DNA of 64,000 nt from JAPWJZ01 sp041287865 (GCA_041287865.1 JBGGMV010000008.1:74318-138317); one strand, 5' to 3'. Positions 57,542 to 64,000 are shown, counted from the stretch's first letter. Translations and numbers: made by a program. The notes: generated by a model not told the origin, from the letters alone.

Positions 57542-58048
57542 GTGCCTGCCAACGTGAGATACATATTATTTTTCCTGTTTTTCCTGATCGTTTCCGGCTA
57601 CACCGCCTTCACTTTTTGGGAAAATGATTTTTATTTAAAAGCCTTGCCTTCCCATTTGGGTGTGCAAGAAATTTTAAAAAAACAAAGCGAAGGTTCCTTT
57701 CGGGAGTCATGCGGCGGCGTTATCTTCCAGCTCTCGAAGTCAACAATCTCGGCAATTAATAAAGAAGGCGTTACGTTCCTCAATCGGGACTTATATGGAC
57801 GGGGTTATCAGGAAAAAAACGATAGAGAGCGCGCATACTACACTTACAACAAATGGACAAAAACACCCATCAAACTTACCGACGGATTATCGCCAGGAAT
57901 GCATTGTCTGCTGAAAGACGACAAGGATATGGCGAAAAAAGTTAGATTCGCCGCGCAGCATGAAGGCTCCTTTTACACCGTAAAAAGCGAGGCTGAACTG
58001 CTTCTCATACCCGAACTCGGGCTTTTGTTTTATGCATACTTTGGTTAG
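57542..58048 (+). CDS. Small membrane-anchored protein of unknown function, AT-rich
   Basis: 168 residues from a GTG at 57542. One N-terminal transmembrane helix (YILFFLFFLIVSGYTAF), then about 140 residues outside with two cysteines (ESCGG, MHCLL), which could form a disulfide in the periplasm. Base composition and codon use are clearly more AT-rich than neighbouring genes, a sign of transfer. It sits directly behind rimM where trmD is expected. No family recognised. Confidence 0.68.
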   Translation: MPANVRYILFFLFFLIVSGYTAFTFWENDFYLKALPSHLGVQEILKKQSEGSFRESCGGVIFQLSKSTISAINKEGVTFLNRDLYGRGYQEKNDRERAYYTYNKWTKTPIKLTDGLSPGMHCLLKDDKDMAKKVRFAAQHEGSFYTVKSEAELLLIPELGLLFYAYFG

Positions 58049-58146
58049 CCCATAAATCCAGAGACGGCAAGGCTGCCGTGGCGCAGGCGGTTGGATGCCC
58101 GCGCATGCATGCACCGCATGCTTCGCATGGGAGGGCATGGAAAAGT

Positions 58147-58731
58147 TTAGGGGTGGCTACTCTGCGGCTGCTTCAGCTTCACCACCTTCATCGGCGTGAC
58201 GGCTTCGCCTGTCACGACGGGCGCGGCGGCGGCCTTGAAATCTTTTCCCGCGTCCAGCGTGCGGAGCAGCTGCGCCCGCGCCGCGGCAAGCTCTTCGGGC
58301 GGGCGGGTGGCGAGAATTCTGTCGCCGTTATGGGCGAAGTAGCGATCAATGCTCTCCGCGCTGCCCTTGACGATTCCGGCGCCAGCCGCAGAACCCATCG
58401 TCGTGATCAGGCCGCCGATGCAGAACAGCCCGGAGGCGATCCCCGCCTCCATCAGCTTGACCGTCAGCAGCCAGGATATGAACGCCGGCACTGACACCGC
58501 AAGATAAAGCGCGCCGAAGGTCGCGGCAGCCGAGCAGATAAGCCCTCCCACCGCCATCATATTGGCATGCGCGACAAATCCCTTCCTGACGCGCGGCGCG
58601 ACCGGCCTGAGCAATTCGGCGGGGCCTGTCCTGCAGTTGTTGTATAACTCGCGGTGCATGCCGCAGAGAGGCGAATTCCACAGCCATTTTGCAGCCCCCT
58701 GCATTTTTTCCAGCACGTCCCACGTTTTCAT
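58147..58731 (-). CDS. Unknown membrane protein with C-terminal MKVVKLK motif
   Basis: 194 residues. A soluble amphipathic N-terminus (about 1-55), two to three hydrophobic helices (about 57-120: MMAVGGLICSAAATFGALYL, ASGLFCIGGLITTMGSAAGA), then ESIDRYFAHNGDRI, a linker and the tail AVTP-MKVVKLK-QP. It is related to the gene upstream, sharing plan, an Arg-Tyr-Phe after the last helix and a nearly identical tail. Start overlaps the upstream stop (ATGA). No signal peptide. Part of the island that splits the rpsP-trmD operon. Confidence 0.75.
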   Translation of the reverse strand: MKTWDVLEKMQGAAKWLWNSPLCGMHRELYNNCRTGPAELLRPVAPRVRKGFVAHANMMAVGGLICSAAATFGALYLAVSVPAFISWLLTVKLMEAGIASGLFCIGGLITTMGSAAGAGIVKGSAESIDRYFAHNGDRILATRPPEELAAARAQLLRTLDAGKDFKAAAAPVVTGEAVTPMKVVKLKQPQSSHP

Positions 58732-59306
58732 GGCGCGGCCTCCGTCTGGCCCGGATGCTTCAGCTTCAGCGCCTTCATCGGCGTCACCGCCGCGCCGGTC
58801 GTCACGTCCGCGCTGCGGTTAAAAATCCCTTTCGCGGGTTTCGGCAGCGGCGCGGGCGCCTCGTTGGGCGGCAGCAGAGTAGTGCCCGGCTGAAGCGCTT
58901 CGAGATCGCGCTCGAAAAGGAAATAACGTTCGGTGCGGCGCGCGGATTTGCGCATCGCGCCCACCGCCACGGTCAGCGCCGCCAGCGCGGCCGTCGCCGC
59001 GAAAACCGGCAGCGCGGCGGCCGTGACCGTCGTCGCCGCGTAAACCAGCGCCGCCATCTTGAGGACCTGGTCGCCCGCCAGCACCGCGCCCGCGAAAGCC
59101 GTCATGCCCGAGGCCATGGTGCCCTGCAGGTAATACTGCGGAATGTGTTTGCGGCAGGCGTCGAGCGCACGATCGGCAAGTTTCTCACCGGCCTCGTGCA
59201 GCGGTTGCAGCACGCGCCACGGGCCACGCAGCCATGCGTCGCGGCTGCCCTTGCGGACAGCGTCAACGGTCGGCTGCATAAACTGCGGCATCTTCATCAG
59301 GGGCAC
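58728..59306 (-). CDS. Unknown membrane protein with C-terminal MKALKLK motif
   Basis: 192 residues from the GTG at 59306; an ATG three codons later (59297) is equally possible. An amphipathic N-terminal half is followed by three to four hydrophobic helices (about 65-120, SGMTAFAGAVLAGDQVLKMAALVYAATTVTAAALPVFA), ERYFLFERDLEAL, a Pro-rich linker and AVTP-MKALKLK-HPGQTEAAP. Paralogue of the gene at 58147, with which it overlaps by four bases. Driven by its own TTGACATAA promoter. Confidence 0.73.
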   Translation of the reverse strand: MPLMKMPQFMQPTVDAVRKGSRDAWLRGPWRVLQPLHEAGEKLADRALDACRKHIPQYYLQGTMASGMTAFAGAVLAGDQVLKMAALVYAATTVTAAALPVFAATAALAALTVAVGAMRKSARRTERYFLFERDLEALQPGTTLLPPNEAPAPLPKPAKGIFNRSADVTTGAAVTPMKALKLKHPGQTEAAP

Positions 59307-59373
59307 ACACTTTCTTTTGCCGCCTGTTTTCTTGTGCCGTTTTTTTCAGGCAACGGCTTTTACAGGCTTGATA

Positions 59374-59403
59374 AACCTACCAAAGCCGGATGCGTTATGT
59401 CAA
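59374..59403 (-). promoter_or_regulatory. Promoter, TTGACATAA type
   Basis: Minus strand TTGACA (59403-59398), 18-bp spacer starting TAACG, TAGGTT (59379-59374). It drives the two coupled membrane-protein genes. Confidence 0.5.
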
Positions 59404-59430
59404 TTAAAATGGGGGCCAAAGGCCTTAAAA

Positions 59431-59973
59431 TCAGGGCTGCTTTTTCAGCTTCGTGACCGGCAGCAGGGTGATGCGGTCTTTTGTGCCGTTGCCCATGGCG
59501 TTTACTTCTTCGGCCAGTTTCTGGCGCGCCGCTTCTTTTTCCTGCGCGGGGTAGACGTCGGTGTAAATCTGCGTGCCGATGGCGTCGTCGGGCAGCAATA
59601 GAACGGCGAAGGTGGAGGGCGGCAGGGCCTCGGCGGGATCGGCCTTGTGGATGCGGTTCCAGTCGATGTCGATGCCCTTGTTGCCGCGGCGGATGGCGCG
59701 GGGGTGTAGCGCGACGGGATCGTTTTCGTGGTGCGTGGCTTCCATCAGCGCGACGGCGCCCTCGGGCAGCGGCGCGGGCGGTTCCTGCCCCAGCGTGATC
59801 TGCCAGAAGTTTTTCCATTCGCTTTGCGTGCGCACCGCCATGCCGATCGTGCCCGAGCCCTTGGTGTAAGGCCCCGTAATAAAATTGCCGCCGTTGATCT
59901 GCGGCAGTTTATTGCCGAAGGCGCGGCGGACGCGGGATCTTTCGTCCTTTATGTCGATGTTTGTGAAGTCCAT
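59431..59973 (-). CDS. Protein of unknown function
   Basis: 180 residues, cytosolic by appearance, with a Pro-rich centre (EPPAPLPEGAVALMEATHHENDP). No recognised domain. The tail, RITLLPVTKLK-KQP, is a shortened version of the shared C-terminal motif. It lies 12 bases after the stop of the gene at 59986 and is likely co-transcribed with it. Confidence 0.68.
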   Translation of the reverse strand: MDFTNIDIKDERSRVRRAFGNKLPQINGGNFITGPYTKGSGTIGMAVRTQSEWKNFWQITLGQEPPAPLPEGAVALMEATHHENDPVALHPRAIRRGNKGIDIDWNRIHKADPAEALPPSTFAVLLLPDDAIGTQIYTDVYPAQEKEAARQKLAEEVNAMGNGTKDRITLLPVTKLKKQP

Positions 59974-59985
59974 GCGCGTAAAGGC

Positions 59986-60705
59986 TTACGGCTTCTTGTC
60001 GAGGCCGGGGGGGCGCTCGGGGCGCTCGCGCGGGCCCTGCTCGCTGTCGACCGTGGGCGGGAAGCCCGCGAATTTCGGCACGCCGCCGTCAGTTGTCGAG
60101 GCGGTATTGAAGGAGCCTGCGGCCGCGTTGCGCGCGCCCGCGAAGGTGGGCTGCTTGGTGTCGGTGCCGGGCTCGAAGCCCGAAAAGGCCTTGTTGCCCT
60201 GCGGCGTGGCCGCAGCGGCGGGATTGGGATTGCCGGCGTCCAGCGCGCGTTGCTGTTCCAGCTCGGCCGCGGCCTTGGCGGCCTTGGCTTTCTCGGCCAG
60301 CTTGACCTTGCGCTCGCTGCGATAGGCCAGGTTGTCGTAGATGCCGTCAAAGATCGGCGGCTTGCCGAATTTCTTGAGCAGAACGTCGCCCATGCCGATG
60401 CCGGCGCAGGTCAGCGCGCCGAAGACGATGCCGACCGGCACGAAAACCGCCAGCCCCACCGGATTGAAAATCGCCGAGGTCAGGATGCCGAAAAACGGCA
60501 AAACGAGGTTGGAGCCGCCAACCCAGAGCGCCGCACCGGCACCGACGGCCGTGATGGGCAGGGAGGCAAGTTCGGAAGCGACCTGGCTGAAGCCGACTTT
60601 TTGCAACATGCGGGGCAGCACGACATCGCCCAGCTGATGCCCCATGTACATCGAACGCTTCATGACGTTGGGAATGAAATCGACGGCTGCCTTGATAAGA
60701 TCCAC
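59986..60705 (-). CDS. Unknown membrane protein, low-complexity C-terminus
   Basis: 239 residues. Amphipathic N-terminus (about 1-45), then three hydrophobic stretches (about 46-110: ITAVGAGAALWVGGSNLVLPFFGILTSAIF; GLAVFVPVGIVFGALTCAGIG), a basic helix (KVKLAEKAKAAKAAAELEQQ) and a 70-residue Gly/Pro/Thr-rich tail without the shared motif. The plan resembles the pair at 58147-59306. TATAAT (60740-60735) upstream marks its promoter. First gene of the minus-strand island, divergent from trmD. Confidence 0.7.
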   Translation of the reverse strand: MDLIKAAVDFIPNVMKRSMYMGHQLGDVVLPRMLQKVGFSQVASELASLPITAVGAGAALWVGGSNLVLPFFGILTSAIFNPVGLAVFVPVGIVFGALTCAGIGMGDVLLKKFGKPPIFDGIYDNLAYRSERKVKLAEKAKAAKAAAELEQQRALDAGNPNPAAAATPQGNKAFSGFEPGTDTKQPTFAGARNAAAGSFNTASTTDGGVPKFAGFPPTVDSEQGPRERPERPPGLDKKP

Positions 60706-60828
60706 GCACTCACCCTTTATTTATTCCAGACAATATTATAACATTTTCATAACGAAGTCAAGCAATTAATCAATCCCGCGCCCTCGCCGGCACTGGCCAA
60801 AGTCCCTGATTTTGTTACAGTCAGAGGC

Positions 60829-61572
60829 ATGAAACCCCCTGTCGCCCCCTTTAACGTCAAATTGGTCACCCTCTTCCCCGAGATGTTTCCGGGGCACCTG
60901 GGCATGAGTCTCGCCGGCAAGGCGCTTGAAAAGGGCCTCTGGAGCTTCGAGAGCATCAATCCGCGCTACTACGCGACCGACCTGCATAAAACGGTCGACG
61001 ACAGCCCCTTTGGCGGCGGCGCGGGCATGGTGCTGAAGCCCGATGTTCTGGACCGCGCGCTCTCCGCCCACCTGCCGCTCGGCAAGTTTATCTACATGAC
61101 GCCCCGCGGCACCCCGCTGACGCAACGGCGCGCCGAAGAACTGGCAAAAGAGCCTCAAATCACCATCCTCTGCGGCCGCTACGAAGGCGTGGATGAACGC
61201 GTGCTGGAGGCCTATAAAGCCGAGGAAATATCGGTCGGCGACTATGTGCTGTCGGGCGGCGAACAGGCCGCCATGATCCTGCTGGACGCGGTCATCCGCC
61301 TTATTCCGGGCGTGGTCGGCAACAAGGATACGCATGACGAGGAAAGCTTCGGCAACGGCCTGCTGGAGTACCCCCATTACACCCGCCCCGCCGAATGGAC
61401 AGGGCCGGATGGCGTGGTGCGGAAAGTCCCGGAAATATTAACTTCCGGCAACCATGCGAAAGTTAAGGAATGGCGGCTGGTTGAGTCGGAAAAAGTCACG
61501 GAAGCCCGCCGCCCCGACCTCTGGCAGGCCTATCTGTCTCAAAAACCTAAAGAATCCAAGAAAAGCAAATAA
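60829..61572 (+). CDS. trmD: tRNA (guanine-N1)-methyltransferase TrmD
   Basis: 247 residues. Methylates G37 of tRNAs to prevent frameshifting. The SPOUT knot signatures are intact: DDSPFGGGAGMVLKPDVL, ILCGRYEGVDERV and EEISVGDYVLSGGEQAAMILLDAV. Normally directly after rimM; here 3.3 kb away with minus-strand genes between, so it must have its own promoter. rplS follows after 169 bases. Confidence 0.98.
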   Translation: MKPPVAPFNVKLVTLFPEMFPGHLGMSLAGKALEKGLWSFESINPRYYATDLHKTVDDSPFGGGAGMVLKPDVLDRALSAHLPLGKFIYMTPRGTPLTQRRAEELAKEPQITILCGRYEGVDERVLEAYKAEEISVGDYVLSGGEQAAMILLDAVIRLIPGVVGNKDTHDEESFGNGLLEYPHYTRPAEWTGPDGVVRKVPEILTSGNHAKVKEWRLVESEKVTEARRPDLWQAYLSQKPKESKKSK

Positions 61573-61576
61573 AACC

Positions 61577-61606
61577 TTGAAATAAGGTTGTAATTTGCGG
61601 TATGAA
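61577..61606 (+). promoter_or_regulatory. rplS promoter and small hairpin
   Basis: TTGAAA (61577-61582), 18-bp spacer, TATGAA (61601-61606). A perfect AACCTT-gaaat-AAGGTT hairpin (61573-61589) overlaps the -35. A leader of about 130 nt remains before rplS. Confidence 0.45.
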
Positions 61607-61741
61607 TCCCCAAATTGGCTTATGGCACAGTTATGCCAAAAACCAGCCCGGTAATGAACAAAGTGAACCGCCGGCGCGCAACCGTTTTAAATCGCGCGTC
61701 CGAATTTTTACGGGTTCCGACAAAAAATAGGGTAACACCCA

Positions 61742-62197
61742 ATGAACGACTTAGAAAAATTCGAGCAGGAACAGCTCAAGAAACTGTCCGCGGACATCAA
61801 GAAGATCCCGGATTTCCAGCCCGGTGACACCGTTCGCGTGAACGTGAAAATCATCGAAGGCACGGGCGAAGAAGCCCGCACCCGCATCCAGGCCTATGAA
61901 GGCGTGTGCATCGCACGCTCCGGCAAGGGCCATCAGCAAAGCTTTACCGTGCGCAAGATCAGCTACGGCGAAGGCGTGGAACGCGTGTTCCCCCTCTTCT
62001 CCCCGTCGATCGACAGCATCGAACTCGTGCGCCGTGGCTCCGTCCGCCGCGCGAAACTCTATTACCTCCGCGACCGCAGCGGCAAATCTGCCCGCATCAC
62101 CGAGCGCGAATACGAAGGTAACGAAGCAAGCGACGCAGCACCCGCCGAGAAATCGGCCGCAGCGCCCGCTCCTGAAAAGAAAGCGGTTAACGCTTAA
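61742..62197 (+). CDS. rplS: Ribosomal protein L19
   Basis: 151 residues: the L19 core (QPGDTVRVNVKIIEGTGEEARTRIQAYEG, FTVRKISYGEGVERVFPLFSPSIDSIE, RRAKLYYLRDRSGKSARI) and a 35-residue Ala/Pro/Lys tail. It sits at the 30S-50S interface. A spaced leader and its own promoter separate it from trmD; a strong terminator follows. Confidence 0.98.
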   Translation: MNDLEKFEQEQLKKLSADIKKIPDFQPGDTVRVNVKIIEGTGEEARTRIQAYEGVCIARSGKGHQQSFTVRKISYGEGVERVFPLFSPSIDSIELVRRGSVRRAKLYYLRDRSGKSARITEREYEGNEASDAAPAEKSAAAPAPEKKAVNA

Positions 62198-62215
62198 TCT
62201 TCCGGAACTAGAATT

Positions 62216-62247
62216 AAAAAAGGCAGTCCTGACGGGCTGCCTTTTTT
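62216..62247 (+). terminator. Intrinsic terminator after rplS
   Basis: AAAAAAGGCAGTCC (62216-62229), TGAC loop, GGGCTGCC (62234-62241) and TTTTTT (62242-62247). Confidence 0.93.
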
Positions 62248-62339
62248 ATTTGCGCCAAACAGCAGTTTTATTACCCCGTTTCCCTTTGACGGGGCACAGT
62301 TGCGGCGTTATGGTATCTGCAAAACCGCGAGGATATATC

Positions 62340-62801
62340 ATGACCGCAACCGCCGAACAGACAACCACCCCCGGGAAAAACATCGCCGAGAAAATCAGGG
62401 AATTCCCCCTTGGCTCCGCCGCCGCCGTGGCGCTGAGCGTCGGGACGCTGACGGAAAGCTTCAACGTCGGCCTGCTGTTCTTCGGCGCGCCGATCGTCTC
62501 GGGCGCTATCGCCCTCACCGGTGCGATCAACGCCATGGACAAGAAACGCTCCGGCCTCTCCCGCTGCTTCAACGCGGCAGCCGCCGTCGTCGGCGCAGTC
62601 GGCGCCATCGCGCCCTTCGTGATTGCAGGCCCCGCCGCACTCGGCGCCCTGTTTATCTCCGCCGCCACCATGGGCGTTGCGGGCGGTTTCAACCTCGCGG
62701 CCTATTTCCTGCGCGACAAGAAACTGCCTTTCAAGGTCAGCGTGGAAAAAACCACCGAACCGGAAAAGCCGAAAGCGCCGGCACCGACGGCCACGCCGTA
62801 A
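62340..62801 (+). CDS. Small unknown membrane protein
   Basis: 153 residues; ATG at 62340 follows GAGGA. A soluble N-terminus (about 1-24), then four hydrophobic helices (about 26-125: AAAVALSVGTLTESFNVGLL, APIVSGAIALTGAIN, AAAVVGAVGAIAPFVIAGPA, AALGALFISAATMGVAGG) and a Lys/Pro/Ala tail (EPEKPKAPAPTATP). Similar plan to the island membrane proteins but without their C-terminal motif. No family recognised. Confidence 0.68.
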   Translation: MTATAEQTTTPGKNIAEKIREFPLGSAAAVALSVGTLTESFNVGLLFFGAPIVSGAIALTGAINAMDKKRSGLSRCFNAAAAVVGAVGAIAPFVIAGPAALGALFISAATMGVAGGFNLAAYFLRDKKLPFKVSVEKTTEPEKPKAPAPTATP

Positions 62802-62818
62802 GCGACAAGCTTCCGAAA

Positions 62819-62960
62819 GTACCCTCACCCTAACCCTCTCCCAAAGGAGAGGGGACTAAAGAGTTTTGCTGACGCAAAACACATAAAATTTATAATTTGT
62901 TTTTCGAAGAAAAAGTCAGGAATCCCCTCTCCCCTTGGGAGAGGGTTAGGGTGAGGGTAC
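62819..62960. repeat. Long dispersed inverted repeat (CCCTCACCCTAACCCTCTCCC type)
   Basis: Left arm 62819-62855 and right arm 62923-62960 are almost perfect complements, differing only at their GGAG-rich inner part. The 67-nt loop contains its own perfect hairpin GTTTTGC-TGAC-GCAAAAC (62863-62880). No coding capacity. The arms carry the CCCTCACCC/CCCTCTCCC blocks common in intergenic repeats of many proteobacteria; a related short hairpin is at 49107. Confidence 0.85.
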
Positions 62961-63061
62961 TACCTCTAGACATTGCGATTCGCACATGAAATCTAAGCAC
63001 CGGATAACCCCGCCGCCAAGCCCTTGACGCACCTGCGCAATTGCGGATATTGCTCAAATAA

Positions 63062-63090
63062 TTGCGTTTTACGCAATACCATGGTATAAT
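63062..63090 (+). promoter_or_regulatory. Extended -10 promoter of candidate RNA
   Basis: TTGCGT (63062-63067), 17-bp spacer, TG-G-TATAAT (63082-63090). It is the best promoter-like sequence of the 62.8-63.4-kb gene-free stretch and is followed by no open frame of note. Confidence 0.6.
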
Positions 63091-63096
63091 AAACCG

Positions 63097-63214
63097 TGCC
63101 CTTAAAAAGGCGCAGGTTTATTGCACATGGTGAATATCTGGAACTACCAAGCGGAAAAAGACAGGGGTTTCCGCCGATAGACTTTTACACTTCACACGCT
63201 GCGCGCCCTTAAAA
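63097..63214 (+). ncRNA. Candidate rod-shaped structured RNA
   Basis: From the expected transcription start, nested pairings run inwards: CTTAAAAAGGCGCAG (63101-63115) with CTGCGCGCCCTTAAAAG (63199-63215, imperfect); GTGAA (63130-63134) with TTCAC (63191-63195); GCGGAAA (63151-63157) with TTTCCGC (63168-63174), closing a 10-nt loop. The result is a long rod with internal loops, a plan like 6S RNA but shorter, so the family is left open. A 17-codon open frame (63127-63180) lies inside and is probably not translated. No clear terminator follows. Confidence 0.4.
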
Positions 63215-63296
63215 GAAAAAACAAATCAAAAACAGTGAATTGAAATCGCGAGCAAAGCACAGTCGGAATCATAAGGCTGCGCAGCGTGTTTTTTTT

Positions 63297-63385
63297 CCTG
63301 TCATCCTGAGCGCAGCGAAGGATCTCCCTTGCCGCAACCGCCGAAGGGGGATTCTTCAGTCGCTACGCTCCTTCAGAATGACAGG
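63297..63385. repeat. Dispersed imperfect inverted repeat (GTCATCCTGAGCG type)
   Basis: CCTGTCATCCTGAGCGCAGCG at the left (63297 on) pairs imperfectly with CGCTACGCTCCTTCAGAATGACAGG at the right (63361-63385). It contains no gene. The GTCATCCTGAGCG...AAGGATCT and ATTCTTCAG...GAATGAC blocks are a common intergenic repeat type in bacteria, likely a non-autonomous mobile element. Confidence 0.75.
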
Positions 63386-63386
63386 A

Positions 63387-63959
63387 TTAGAAAATTTTTT
63401 GCAGAAAAATAACTACATCACGATGGTTGTCGTACATTGATTCAGCAAGCGCATACACCCTCATCGGGAAAAAGATAAAAAAGAAATTGATGTAAAGAAC
63501 CGCTCCCCATGTCACGTAATAGTGAAGGGCTTCCGGAAAAATCTTAATGAGCGGGCGAGTAATTGACCTTCCTTGTGTCAGGTAAGAAGCAAGAGACATC
63601 GTGGCATTGAAAACTAAGCCCGTTGTTGAAACAAAAACTGAAATTGAGTTCATACCTTCGCCTGTTCGCGGCCCTATTACTTCAATAGAGAGAAGGAAAT
63701 AAAACAAAGAAACGCCTGTCCACAAAAGAAACGCTTTCGTCTCGCCAGATAAATCGGAGCGCTTCAATTTTTTAACAAGCAGGTATATGAAATACAAAAA
63801 AACGACTACGGATAAAGCGTGCAGAGCGTTCTTAAATGACCAGAAAAAACTGCTCCGAACAAATCCAAAGTTATAGAGGAAGGCAGCTAAAGCAAAGCAA
63901 GCGCCAGAGATGATAGGAATTTTCCATTTTTTTAAGTTCTTTTTGAACAAGTTTAGCAC
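63387..63959 (-). CDS. Unknown polytopic membrane protein, AT-rich
   Basis: 190 residues from a GTG at 63959. About five transmembrane helices (IPIISGACFALAAFLYNFGF; ALSVVVFLYFIYLLV; AFLLWTGVSLFYFLLSI; SISVFVSTTGLVFNATMSL; YVTWGAVLYINFFFIFF) with a basic N-terminus. Codon use is far more AT-rich than the surrounding genome, which points to horizontal transfer, and a dispersed repeat abuts its 3' end. No family recognised. Confidence 0.7.
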   Translation of the reverse strand: MLNLFKKNLKKWKIPIISGACFALAAFLYNFGFVRSSFFWSFKNALHALSVVVFLYFIYLLVKKLKRSDLSGETKAFLLWTGVSLFYFLLSIEVIGPRTGEGMNSISVFVSTTGLVFNATMSLASYLTQGRSITRPLIKIFPEALHYYVTWGAVLYINFFFIFFPMRVYALAESMYDNHRDVVIFLQKIF

Positions 63960-63960
63960 T

Positions 63961-64000
63961 TCACGCCTTCGGCCCCTTCGGCTTCTTCCCCGGCCAGACC
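63961..64000 (-). CDS. C-terminal end of a gene, Pro/Lys-rich tail
   Basis: Only the last 12 codons are in the window; they read a WPGKKPKGPKA-type tail before TGA (63963-63961). Pro/Lys-rich tails close many proteins in this window, which supports this frame. The downstream gene starts two bases later. Confidence 0.35.
   Translation of the reverse strand, partial: VWPGKKPKGPKA

Noticed and set aside
63127..63180. 17-codon frame inside the candidate RNA
   Set aside because: No proper ribosome-binding site, and it overlaps the central hairpin; a leader peptide cannot be excluded but is not supported.
1..64000. Prophage, transposase, toxin-antitoxin or CRISPR genes
   Set aside because: None of their signature proteins or repeats were found on either strand.

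Overview
The window looks like a high-GC alphaproteobacterial chromosome. The signs are the rpsP-rimM / trmD-rplS and tkt-gap / fba-thiE gene sets, a tandem glycine riboswitch ahead of gcvT-gcvH-gcvP with a full-length fused P-protein, and frequent TTG/GTG starts. The many ankyrin proteins, peptidoglycan-lytic proteins and short unknown genes would fit a deep-branching or predatory lineage such as Micavibrio relatives, but that placement is inference. No tRNA, rRNA, CRISPR array, transposase, phage or integrase gene is visible.

Layout. 1-3.1 kb: partial pirin gene divergent from a LysR regulator, a charged periplasmic repeat protein, and a coupled ahpD-dps pair. 3.1-11.7 kb: four consecutive paralogous proteins built around lytic transglycosylase domains, with one ankyrin gene among them. 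11.7-20.5 kb: ileS, trpS, an SRAP protein and a series of small unknown genes. 20.5-28.3 kb: fadD, a DUF2339 membrane protein, a solitary F1 delta-subunit gene and two AI-2E-type permeases. 28.3-33 kb: the riboswitch-controlled glycine cleavage operon. 33-41.5 kb: an LpxR-like outer-membrane protein, small unknowns, three DUF808 membrane proteins and a sorbosone dehydrogenase-like propeller. 41.6-49.9 kb: tkt, gap, a 1029-residue cadherin-like repeat protein, class I aldolase and thiE. 49.9-54.9 kb: Sel1 protein, a pair of unknown paralogues, epmA, an ankyrin protein and a catalytically dead CbbX-like AAA+ protein. 55-62.2 kb: ffh-rpsP-rimM, then a 3.2-kb island of unknown genes, then trmD-rplS. 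62.2-64 kb: small membrane proteins, dispersed inverted repeats and a candidate structured RNA.

The most unusual signal is a seven-residue motif, [MVR]-[KR]-[PTAV]-hydrophobic-x-hydrophobic-[KR], placed 1 to 9 residues from the C-terminus of nine proteins with unrelated bodies (two ankyrin proteins plus a third of the same class, a dead AAA+ protein, two paralogous unknowns, two membrane proteins and one small unknown). No housekeeping protein in the window carries it. Several of these genes also sit behind promoters with the same extended -35 element, TTGACATAA. I read this as a shared docking, loading or export signal of an undescribed protein set. The second notable system is the four-gene transglycosylase array: each protein pairs an N-terminal copy of the fold that has lost the catalytic Glu with a C-terminal copy that keeps it, two members lack any signal peptide, and one has gained a CHAP-like amidase domain.
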